Shown here in pieces: positions 25,335-32,717 of a DNA stretch of 64,000 bases. The position numbers were made by a program, and so were the translations under genes. Origin of the DNA: Paenibacillus sp. FSL H7-0737 (GTDB lineage: Bacteria; Bacillota; Bacilli; Paenibacillales; Paenibacillaceae); assembly GCF_000758545.1 (NCBI RefSeq), contig NZ_CP009279.1, positions 1,488,001 to 1,552,000 on the forward strand. The letters run 5' to 3'. The notes under the pieces are model-generated. The model was not told where the DNA came from. It saw nothing but the letters and a program-made list of their open reading frames with translations, and did no database searches. Numbering within the stretch: the first letter of the stretch is position 1; each line of letters begins with the position of its first letter.

Positions 25335-26690
25335 ATGGTGGATAATCGGTATGGTGCATTTATCGATCCTCAGCTAACAGTCGGACGTTTAGGGAACGGG
25401 ATATTGAACGGACTGACCTTTGCGGTGAAAGATGTGTATGCGGTAGCAGGGCACAGTTCTTCTGCTGGTAATCCAGATTGGCTGTGGAGCCACAATCCGT
25501 CTACAGAACATGCGGCAGTAGTACGTCAGTTGCTCCGATCGGGAGCGACGCTTCGAGGAGCGACTCATACGGATGAGCTGATGTACAGTCTGGGTGGTGA
25601 GAACCATCATTATGGAACGCCCATAAATCCCCGTGCCGCAGGTTGTATCCCGGGTGGTTCTTCTAGTGGATCGGCAGTAGCGGTAGCTTCAGGTAGTGTT
25701 GATTTTGCGCTCGGAACAGATACAGGTGGTTCTATTCGAGTCCCTTCCGCCTATTGCGGAGTATATGGCTTTCGCCCGACGCATGGTGCTGTGAATATGG
25801 AAGGTGTGATCCCGTTATCACCGCAATTTGATACAGTAGGCTGGATGGCAGATCGTATGGGTGTGCTCCAGAAGGTTGGGGAGGTTTTACTTGGAAGTGG
25901 ACGCATGACTGAAAAGGTAATGATGAGCATAGATGGAAATTTAGAATTGAATATAGAGAACGGTAGGGAAAAAAATGAAGAGGAAGAATTGGAGAATAAT
26001 ATACAAAAGAACATAGAGGATCAGATACCAAAGAGCAAAGGAAATCATGTGGAATATAATTCTAGAAAGGATAAAGAGGATGATTCACAAAAGAAAATGG
26101 TGACTTTATTTGTCGCTACGGACTGTTGGGATTTGGTCGATCCAAAGGATGTGAGTGTTCTAGCGAATGGATTGAACCACTTGAGGACTGGTGCTGATCA
26201 TTTCTTCGAAACTGAAATAGCTCGAGAAGGTTTAAAAGTCTGGATGGATGTCTTTCGAGAGCTACAAGGCAATGAGATCTGGACAACCCATAGCGCCTGG
26301 ATTGAGAAGGTGAAACCAGTTTTTGGGCCTGATATTGCGGCCCGGTTCTCTTGGGCTGCTAACTTTGCTGGCAAGGACCACAGTATCGCTCTGAATAAAC
26401 GAGCGGAGATTTCTACTCAATTGCGCCAACTGCTGGGAGAAGATAATTGTCTTGTGATTCCGACAGTACCTGGTCCTGCTCCACTGCGTGGTGGGGGGTT
26501 GCGTCAATTGGAGGAGAACCGTAGTGGGGCGATGATGTTGAGTTGCATGGCTGGATTGGCAGGCCTGCCTCAAGTAACATTACCTATGCTCTCTACAAAT
26601 GGACTGCCGCTGGGATTGTCGGTTATCGCCGGACATGGTCAGGATCTTCGGCTACTCTCATGGGTGAAGGAGGTTTGGCGGCGGTCGTGA
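25335..26690 (+). CDS. Amidase signature family enzyme (HpxY/AtzE-like context)
   Basis: 451 residues. The Ser-cisSer-Lys triad is visible: K32 in FAVKDVY, Ser109/110 in PGGSSSGSAVAVASG and S133 in GTDTGGSIRVPS. Amidases hydrolyse C-N amide bonds. Pairing with an HpxW-like gene beside a puc cluster recalls enterobacterial hpxW-hpxXY, so a ureide or oxamate-type amide is a reasonable guess, not shown. Residues ~198-254 form a highly charged Asn/Glu/Lys-rich segment (e.g. NGREKNEEEELENN) that ordinary amidases lack and that is more AT-rich than its surroundings. ATG 25335 follows GGAGGAAGG. Confidence 0.82.
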   Translation: MVDNRYGAFIDPQLTVGRLGNGILNGLTFAVKDVYAVAGHSSSAGNPDWLWSHNPSTEHAAVVRQLLRSGATLRGATHTDELMYSLGGENHHYGTPINPRAAGCIPGGSSSGSAVAVASGSVDFALGTDTGGSIRVPSAYCGVYGFRPTHGAVNMEGVIPLSPQFDTVGWMADRMGVLQKVGEVLLGSGRMTEKVMMSIDGNLELNIENGREKNEEEELENNIQKNIEDQIPKSKGNHVEYNSRKDKEDDSQKKMVTLFVATDCWDLVDPKDVSVLANGLNHLRTGADHFFETEIAREGLKVWMDVFRELQGNEIWTTHSAWIEKVKPVFGPDIAARFSWAANFAGKDHSIALNKRAEISTQLRQLLGEDNCLVIPTVPGPAPLRGGGLRQLEENRSGAMMLSCMAGLAGLPQVTLPMLSTNGLPLGLSVIAGHGQDLRLLSWVKEVWRRS

Positions 26691-26859
26691 GATGACGGGA
26701 CTTGATGGGTTTTGAGATGATAGGTGAAATTGGTTTTTTAAAAAATGAACTCAATGTGATGAAGTAGGCTCAATAATGGTGTGTTAGAGTAAAAGAAAAA
26801 TTCAGTGCTCAAAAGTTGGCTAAGACCAGCGTTTCAGTAAACACCTCCATGCGAAGAAA

Positions 26860-27240
26860 AAGAACGGTATAAATCCCGTAGAATGCGCGAAATTGGCCCG
26901 TATAGCTGAAAAGAACGGTATAAATCCCGTAGAATGCGCGAAATTGGCCCGTATAGCTGAAAATAACGGTATAAATCCCGTAGAATGCACGAAATTGGCT
27001 CATATAGCTGAAAAGAACGGTATAAATCCCGTAGAATGCGCGAAATTGGCTCATATTGCGGGGAAGAAGGGCAAAAATACGCTAGAATCCTGTAATTCCG
27101 GCCATATTACAGGAAAGAGGGGGATAAATACCCTAGAATCCAGTGATTCCGGTCATATAGCCGAAAAGAGGGGTATAAATCCCCCAGAATCCAAGAATAC
27201 TGGCGATATTACCGGAAGAAGGGGTATAAATGCCCCACAC
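26860..27240. repeat. 51-bp tandem repeat array, eight units
   Basis: Units start with GG(T/G)ATAAAT-like cores at 26866, 26917, 26968, 27019, 27070, 27121, 27172 and 27223, an exact 51-base period. Units 1-4 are almost identical, with core ACGGTATAAATCCCGTAGAA. Units 5-8 diverge, but keep paired changes such as GGGATAAATACCC and GGGGTATAAATCCCC, so each unit has a small dyad. Because 51 is a multiple of three, both strands show open 17-residue-periodic frames; neither has a ribosome binding site. The gap 26691-26860 has no other recognisable element. Confidence 0.92.
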
Positions 27241-27280
27241 CAAAAAGGTCAGCCACGACACACTCGCGTTTCATCTCAAC

Positions 27281-27313
27281 ACGCAAACAAAGCACCTTCC
27301 GTGAAGAAGGTGC
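27281..27313 (-). terminator. Terminator of the RidA gene
   Basis: GCACCTTC (27292-27299) pairs with GAAGGTGC (27306-27313). On the minus strand it is followed by TTTGTTTG. Confidence 0.7.
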
Positions 27314-27330
27314 CATGCCACGTCCGAGCT

Positions 27331-27714
27331 CTATTCTACGAATGCTTCGACTTCTATTTCTACTAACAATAGTGGATCAATAAGCGCTTTTACCTCTACC
27401 ATGGTTGCTACAGGCTGAATATCTTTGAAAAATTCGCCGTGTGCTTTGCCGACTTCTTCCCAGCGTGAGATGTCTGTCACGAACATTCTTGTTCTAATTA
27501 CATGCGACAAATCAGCATCTAGCTGGTTTAGCGCTTTTTCGATGGTATGTAGAATGAATTTCGTCTGCGCGTATGGATCTCCTACACCGACTATTTCCCC
27601 GTCTTGCATGGCTGTTGTTCCTGCGACTTCGATACGATTGCCGATTCGGATGGCGCGAGAATATCCAACCACCGACTCCCAGGGTGAACCCGTAAACACT
27701 TGCTTTTTACTCAA
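27331..27714 (-). CDS. RidA/YjgF family protein
   Basis: 127 residues of the trimeric RidA family, which hydrolyses reactive enamine/imine intermediates. It starts MSKKQVFTGSPWESVVGYSR and shows GDPYAQTKFILHTIEKAL and a conserved catalytic-type Arg in HVIRTRMFVTD. The start is TTG 27714, preceded by GGAGGGG. It is the only minus-strand gene in the purine region. Family members recur in ureide and pyrimidine catabolic loci, so a role in clearing labile intermediates is plausible. Confidence 0.88.
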   Translation of the reverse strand: MSKKQVFTGSPWESVVGYSRAIRIGNRIEVAGTTAMQDGEIVGVGDPYAQTKFILHTIEKALNQLDADLSHVIRTRMFVTDISRWEEVGKAHGEFFKDIQPVATMVEVKALIDPLLLVEIEVEAFVE

Positions 27715-27816
27715 AAGATCCCCTCCAAATCCATCCTAATATTGTCCGATCTAATTATACTACTCACACAAGTGATGTGAACTAAAGATTAATGATTAAT
27801 CAGTTATGTTCATTTA

Positions 27817-27908
27817 ATGTTATTTTAACTAACATAAAAACCATTAAATTTTAATTTCACTCTATCCAAGGAGGTTCATTTTAATTATAATGTTACATAA
27901 AATAACAT
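27817..27908. promoter_or_regulatory. Pair of identical dyads upstream of pucR
   Basis: ATGTTA-N7-TAACAT occurs at 27817-27835 and again at 27890-27908, with starts 73 bases apart (about seven helical turns). The second is extended to ATAATGTTA-N7-TAACATTAT (27887-27911) and overlaps a TATAAT. They lie between divergent ridA and pucR. An operator for PucR or another regulator is inferred; they do not match the PucR box published for B. subtilis. Confidence 0.6.
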
Positions 27909-27953
27909 TATGAATTAGAAATGGTTCAATTGATCCTAAAAAGGAGGGATGGC

Positions 27954-29528
27954 ATGCATCTTACGGTTGAAGAAGCGTTGTCCATTTATCCTTTGTCCGA
28001 GGCGAAGCTTATCGCGGGGTCCAAGGGGAAACATCGAATTGTGAAATCGATCAATGTGATGGACGCACCTGATATTTCGGATTGGATTAAAGAAGGCGAG
28101 ATGCTGCTAACGACAGCCTATTTAATCAAGGACAATCTGGAGGATGCCTCTGCTTTGCTGCAAACACTGAATCGAAGGGGCTCATCGGCCTTAGGTATTA
28201 AGCTGGGACGATTTTGGGATAAAGTACCGGAGCAGCTAATCGCAGAAGCGGAGAGCCTTAACTTCCCCTTAATCCAGTTACCGTTCCAGTTCACTTTTTC
28301 GGATCAGATGAATGGCCTGTTTCGCGCCGAGCTTAGCCGGAGCACTCATGTTTTGCAGAGCATAATGGAGAAGCAGAAAAAGCTGATGCAATTTGCCTTG
28401 CGATCTGTCCGCAGCCGTCCACTGTTTGACTCGGTGTCTGAAGTGATTGGCCATTCACTTGTGGTGGTTAGCGCACGCGGGGATGTAATCTATAACAATT
28501 CTGAATATCAGACCTCACAGCTGCTGGAGGGGTGGCCCTGGCAGAATCGTAATCAACGTTTTCGTGTAGAAGATCGTACAGGTTATCGCACACCACTAAT
28601 ACAAGGAGAAAAGTGCTCGGGATATTTATTGTATTGTTCCATCGACCCTTTATTGCTCCCGGTGGAAGAGAGCTTGTTCGTTCAGGGTGCTGAACTTATT
28701 TCATATCATATTCACTCAGGATACGAGGATTATTTTGAACAGGCAGAACAAAGGGAGTTCAGTGGATTGCTGAGACGTTGTCTAAATGGTAACTTATCTT
28801 ACTCCGATTTAGTACAGTCTGCTGTAAAGCTGGAGATAGAGCTGCTTCAATCGCCATTCTGTCTCTTATTAACCGATATTGCTACGACGAGTGAAGAACG
28901 CCAAAGTGAGCTGCTTAGATTAAAAGAAGAATACACTGAACACCCCGTACTGCGGGATTTAAAGGCCATTCATGTGATTGTAGACCAAGGATTATTGTCC
29001 ATCTATCCGGCAGCTCTTCAGAGTCCTGAGCAATTTCGTGATGTAATCCAGGCTTGTTTTGACAACCTGAAGTTTGACAAGGGGTATTATCCACGAGCTG
29101 CGATAAGTAGTTGTAAATTGAAGCCGGATGGGCTGAAGGAGGCTTTTGCGGAGGTGAAGGAATGTATGGGGATGCTTCAGTTTGAGGGAGTGCATGGGAA
29201 TGTTGTGCATTATCGGCAGCTTGAGCTTTCCTTGCTTCTTGGGCAAATCCCGACAGAGGTCATGGAGAAATATTGCAACGGAACGCTTAGAGGACTGCTT
29301 AGTCGTGAGCCGGAGTATGTGCGAGAAATGCTGCGGACGCTGGAGGTTTATCTAGAGAACGATGGGCATGTCAATGAGACAGCCAAAAAGTTGTTTATTC
29401 ATCGGAACACGGCTACCTACCGGATCGAGAAGCTCAGTGAGCTCTTGGATGTCGATTTTAAAAAAATAAATGATCTAATGAGGCTGAAGTTAGTGTTCAT
29501 GTTTCGGAGAATGCTTGGGCGGGACTAA
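27954..29528 (+). CDS. pucR: PucR-family transcriptional regulator of purine catabolism
   Basis: 524 residues. The N-terminal PucR ligand domain (TVEEALSIYPLSEAKLIAGS, ~1-125) contains MDAPDISDWIKEGEMLLTTA. A middle region follows, then a C-terminal CdaR/PucR-type helix-turn-helix (NETAKKLFIHRNTATYRIEK). In B. subtilis PucR activates the puc genes in response to allantoin-type effectors; heading this cluster, the same role is likely. ATG 27954 has AAGGAGGG; the upstream in-frame start lacks one. Tandem dyads precede it. Confidence 0.93.
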   Translation: MHLTVEEALSIYPLSEAKLIAGSKGKHRIVKSINVMDAPDISDWIKEGEMLLTTAYLIKDNLEDASALLQTLNRRGSSALGIKLGRFWDKVPEQLIAEAESLNFPLIQLPFQFTFSDQMNGLFRAELSRSTHVLQSIMEKQKKLMQFALRSVRSRPLFDSVSEVIGHSLVVVSARGDVIYNNSEYQTSQLLEGWPWQNRNQRFRVEDRTGYRTPLIQGEKCSGYLLYCSIDPLLLPVEESLFVQGAELISYHIHSGYEDYFEQAEQREFSGLLRRCLNGNLSYSDLVQSAVKLEIELLQSPFCLLLTDIATTSEERQSELLRLKEEYTEHPVLRDLKAIHVIVDQGLLSIYPAALQSPEQFRDVIQACFDNLKFDKGYYPRAAISSCKLKPDGLKEAFAEVKECMGMLQFEGVHGNVVHYRQLELSLLLGQIPTEVMEKYCNGTLRGLLSREPEYVREMLRTLEVYLENDGHVNETAKKLFIHRNTATYRIEKLSELLDVDFKKINDLMRLKLVFMFRRMLGRD

Positions 29529-29566
29529 GGTCTGGGTTGAAATGCAAACACGGAGGAGGGAGCCTC

Positions 29567-30691
29567 GTGAATACACATGAGATCGCAACGCATATTCAAA
29601 CCCATAAGGCGCCTGCGGTGCTGGCAACACTGATTGAGGTAGAGGGACACTCGTATCGTAAACCCGGGGCAGTGATGTTGTTTTTTGAAGGGGGCACGAT
29701 TGGGAGTCTGAGTCCAGGTTGTGTGGAAAGCGATCTGGAGTTACGTACCTCTGAGATATGGGAACGAGGGCTGCCCGAGATTGTGGAATACAATATGTTG
29801 TCTTCGGATGATCTGTCCTGGGGTGAGACTGTCGGCTGTGGAGGCAAAATCAAAGTGGTGCTTGAACCCGTGCAGGGTCAGCTCTACAAGCTTTTGGTGC
29901 AGGCGAGTGACAGATTGGCTAGGGGAGAGAAGCTAATTCTGTTCCGCGAAGCAGTGGAGAACGGTTTTGCCTATAAGCTGGAGCTGGATCCAGACAATGA
30001 ACTGCCGCAGAGCAAGAAATATCCGAAATTATCCCACTCGGCAAAAGAAAACCTAGCAGCAGGTCGCTTTATGGCCGCTCCAGCAGAATTGACAGCATTT
30101 CATGCGTCTTTCGTGCCTAAACCGCGGCTTGTGATTTTTGGTGGTGGGCTTGATGTGGTTCCGATTGCGGAACTTGCTGACAGAGTTGGCTTTCGGGTTG
30201 CGGTTGCGGATTGGCGCGAAGGAAGCTTGCACAATAAGTTTCCTCGAGCTGAACAAGTAATTTGTTCCCCTATGGAGGTTGTTCAGCGATTAGGCGTAGC
30301 TCGAGAGGATTATGTATTGATTTGCAGTCATCAACTTGGGCGGGATAGACAGTTCCTGGAGAGTGTGATTCCGCTTGCTCCTCTATATATAGGGATTATG
30401 GGTTCGAAGGCGCGGATAGCTCTTTTACTGGAAGGGCTTGAGGCTCCTGCATCTTTGCATGCACCTGTAGGGTTGCCGATTGGAGGAGAAGGTCCGGAGG
30501 AGATTGCGGTCAGTATTATAGCAGAAATTATTCAAATTAGAAGGGTGGGCTCACGAGAGCTGCCCAAAGGAGCGGATAGTATTGAAGGTAGCAGGCATAT
30601 ATTTGGCAGCGGGGCAGAGCAGGCGGATGGGTGTGTCCAAGGTTTCACTGAAATTGTCGCAGGAGGTCTCACTCGGGAGCGTCGCGCTTAG
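29567..30691 (+). CDS. pucA: XdhC/CoxF-type maturation factor for xanthine dehydrogenase
   Basis: Binds molybdenum cofactor, supports sulfuration and hands it to the dehydrogenase. The N-terminal XdhC_CoxI domain has GSLSPGCVESDL and GETVGCGGKIKV. The C-terminal Rossmann-type XdhC_C domain has LVIFGGGLDVVPIAELA and GIMGSKAR. The start is GTG 29567, behind GGAGGAGGGAG. At 374 residues it is about 45 longer than B. subtilis PucA; the extra tail (after IIQIRRVGSRELPKG) overlaps the next gene by 110 bases and looks unconserved. Confidence 0.9.
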   Translation: MNTHEIATHIQTHKAPAVLATLIEVEGHSYRKPGAVMLFFEGGTIGSLSPGCVESDLELRTSEIWERGLPEIVEYNMLSSDDLSWGETVGCGGKIKVVLEPVQGQLYKLLVQASDRLARGEKLILFREAVENGFAYKLELDPDNELPQSKKYPKLSHSAKENLAAGRFMAAPAELTAFHASFVPKPRLVIFGGGLDVVPIAELADRVGFRVAVADWREGSLHNKFPRAEQVICSPMEVVQRLGVAREDYVLICSHQLGRDRQFLESVIPLAPLYIGIMGSKARIALLLEGLEAPASLHAPVGLPIGGEGPEEIAVSIIAEIIQIRRVGSRELPKGADSIEGSRHIFGSGAEQADGCVQGFTEIVAGGLTRERRA

Positions 30692-31205
30692 TGAATTGGA
30701 TCGTTGCAATCTAGAACCGCTAATCGTGGTAGTGCGTGCGGATGACAACTTGGAATGGCTGCCACCCGCGATTGAACCGCAAGGCTCCAGACGCACCGAA
30801 ACTTGTTTAACCGCACATCTAGGATTGTCTTTTTCACTGCGCTGCGGCCTTAATGCGGTATTACCTTTACAGCCCGATGCAGTAGTTGTGGCGCTTGCGG
30901 ATCAGCCATTTATTACTACAGCATTAGTGAACCGTCTAATACAAACGTTTGAACAATCTCCGGAGATGGATTATGTCGCTAGCGTCAGCAATGGGTCGGC
31001 TATGCCTCCGGCTTTGTTCTCGAAGACGTTGTTTCCAGCACTACAGGGATTAGATGGAGATCGAGGAGCGGCGGGGATATTGCGTTCACCTGATTATAAG
31101 GGGATTGTTCTGGAATCTGAGTCTGCCCATTATTTCATGGACGCAGATACAAGAGAAGATTTTGGTGAGATTCAGGAGCAATGGATTCTGAGAAATGGAA
31201 AGTGA
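30582..31205 (+). CDS. pucB: MobA-like molybdenum cofactor nucleotidyltransferase
   Basis: 207 residues of the MocA/MobA NTP-transferase family: AGIYLAAGQSRRMGVSK is the nucleotide-binding loop, VVVALADQPF the metal-binding strand, and GDRGAAGILR follows. It transfers CMP or GMP to molybdopterin for the xanthine dehydrogenase in this cluster. It starts at TTG 30582 inside pucA, in another frame, with AAAGGAG nine bases upstream. Coupling to pucA translation is likely. Confidence 0.9.
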   Translation: MKVAGIYLAAGQSRRMGVSKVSLKLSQEVSLGSVALSELDRCNLEPLIVVVRADDNLEWLPPAIEPQGSRRTETCLTAHLGLSFSLRCGLNAVLPLQPDAVVVALADQPFITTALVNRLIQTFEQSPEMDYVASVSNGSAMPPALFSKTLFPALQGLDGDRGAAGILRSPDYKGIVLESESAHYFMDADTREDFGEIQEQWILRNGK

Positions 31206-31258
31206 AGTAAAAAGTAGTCTAAAAAGTAATCTGAAACAGTGTTCCTTTTCCACCTTTG

Positions 31259-31273
31259 GTCATATAATATGAC
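31259..31273. other. Near-perfect palindrome in the 242-base gap before the importer genes
   Basis: GTCATAT-A-ATATGAC (7-1-7) lies 175 bases before the binding-protein gene. It could be an operator. The rest of 31206-31447 is AT-rich with no clear promoter, and I see no purine riboswitch core. Confidence 0.3.
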
Positions 31274-31447
31274 ACGCAACTCACCTTCCGAAAACCAATT
31301 AGTGCATTACACACAAAAAAAGTTCTGATTCTTATATTCCTATACAAACGTATGTTATATAAATTTACGCCAAGGCCACCTCTAAGTATAGTAGAAGTAC
31401 ATTAATGGTTGCAGCCATGATGAGAGATGATTTGGAGGAGGAGAATT

Positions 31448-32608
31448 ATGAAAAAAAGGGGTCAGTTCATAACATCTTGTCTTGCATTAATGGTTCTAAT
31501 GACGGTGGCTTTGGTGGGGTGTGGCAGCAATAATAATACTTCTACAAATGCAACGGAGGCACCAGCGACAACTACAGCGGCAACAGAGGCAACTGCAACA
31601 ACAGAACCGGCTGCAAAGAAACCGACGGTTGCTTTTGTTTATATCGGACCTCCAGGGGATGGCGGCTACACGTACCAACATGATCAAGGACGGCTGTATA
31701 TGGAGAAGGAGCTGGGGATTAAAGCTGACTTTGTAGAAAATGTCCCTGAAAGTGCTGACGCCGAACGAATCATCACAGAGCTTGCGCAATCACACGACAT
31801 CGTGTTTACAACGAGCTTCGGATATATGGATTTTACATTAAATGTAGCGGGCAAATTTCCCAACGTGAAGTTCCTGCATGCTTCGGGTTACAAAACCGCA
31901 GAGAACATGGGAACCTACTTCGGGAAAAACTATCAGGCCAGCTATCTGAGCGGCATTGCGGCAGGAAAAATGACCAAAAACAATCAGCTGGGTTATGTGG
32001 GCGCTTTTCCGATCAGCGAAGTGATTTATAACTTGAATGCTTACACCCTTGGGGCACAAAGTGTCAATCCTGATGTAAAGGTGAATGTGGTGTGGACGAA
32101 TACATGGTATGACCCGACGACTGAACGTCAAGCGGCAATCAGCTTGCTGGATAAGGGTGCGGATGTGCTTTTGGCCTATCAGGATTCACCTGCAACCCTG
32201 CAGGCTGCTGCTGAACGAGGGGCTTTTGCCGGGGGAAATGACTCGGATATGAGCAAATACGCTCCGGACAATTATTTGACGAACCCGGTATGGAATTGGG
32301 GGCCGTATTACGTAAAAGCTGTGCAGGCAGTTATGGATGGAACCTGGAAGAGCGAGCAATATTCCGGTGATATGGCTGACGGTATGGTGGAGCTGGCTCC
32401 TTTCGGGAACAAGATCCCAGATGATGTGAAAAAGCTTGTCGAAGACGCCAAAGCCAAAATTATCAGTGGTGAGCTTGAGGTTTTCACAGGTCCGATCTCA
32501 GATAATCAAGGGAATGTGAAGGTTCAGGAGGGTCAGAAGCTGACCTTGGAGGAAGTGTTGGGCATGAACTGGCTCGTAAAAGGTGTGGAAGGAACTATCC
32601 CGCAATAA
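31448..32608 (+). CDS. BMP-family substrate-binding lipoprotein of a purine-type ABC importer
   Basis: 386 residues. A lipoprotein signal (KKRGQF...VALVGC, cysteine in GCGSNNN) is followed by a Thr/Ala-rich linker and the BMP/PBP1 fold (VAFVYIGPPGDGGYTYQHDQ, DVLLAYQDSPATLQAA). BMP proteins bind nucleosides or related purines. In this locus the ligand may be a purine base, urate or allantoin. ATG 31448 follows GGAGGAGGAG. It begins a four-gene ABC importer; a hairpin after it may raise its level over the other subunits. Confidence 0.9.
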   Translation: MKKRGQFITSCLALMVLMTVALVGCGSNNNTSTNATEAPATTTAATEATATTEPAAKKPTVAFVYIGPPGDGGYTYQHDQGRLYMEKELGIKADFVENVPESADAERIITELAQSHDIVFTTSFGYMDFTLNVAGKFPNVKFLHASGYKTAENMGTYFGKNYQASYLSGIAAGKMTKNNQLGYVGAFPISEVIYNLNAYTLGAQSVNPDVKVNVVWTNTWYDPTTERQAAISLLDKGADVLLAYQDSPATLQAAAERGAFAGGNDSDMSKYAPDNYLTNPVWNWGPYYVKAVQAVMDGTWKSEQYSGDMADGMVELAPFGNKIPDDVKKLVEDAKAKIISGELEVFTGPISDNQGNVKVQEGQKLTLEEVLGMNWLVKGVEGTIPQ

Positions 32609-32644
32609 TGTTTAAAAATAGGGAATAAGATGTGCACAATCTAT

Positions 32645-32683
32645 GGGTGGGGCGGGTTCCGTTAAGCGGAAACTTCCCCACCC
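32645..32683 (+). other. GC-rich intercistronic hairpin
   Basis: GGGTGGGG (32645-32652) pairs with CCCCACCC (32676-32683), with inner GGTTCCG/CGGAAAC pairing and a TTAA loop. There is no T-run, so it more likely stabilises the upstream mRNA or attenuates than terminates. Confidence 0.6.
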
Positions 32684-32717
32684 GTACTACAACTTGAAGG
32701 AAGGAGGGGTTCAGGCC

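Noticed and set aside
26860-27240. CRISPR array
   Set aside because: The whole 51-base unit repeats with no unique spacers, and there are no cas genes.
26893-27366. Open frame of 17-residue repeats through the 51-bp array (and its mirror on the minus strand, 26809-27054)
   Set aside because: A 51-base unit is a multiple of three, so any stop-free frame stays open on both strands. No ribosome binding site or plausible start is present, and the diverged units keep DNA dyads rather than protein sequence.
27886-27891. TATAAT as a clear sigma-A promoter of pucR
   Set aside because: No -35 element lies 16-18 bases upstream (the sequence there is TATCCA-like). It may still be an activator-dependent promoter, but it is not listed as such.
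31206-31447. Purine riboswitch before the BMP importer genes
   Set aside because: The conserved purine-aptamer loops and junction bases were not found; only an AT-rich gap with one palindrome.
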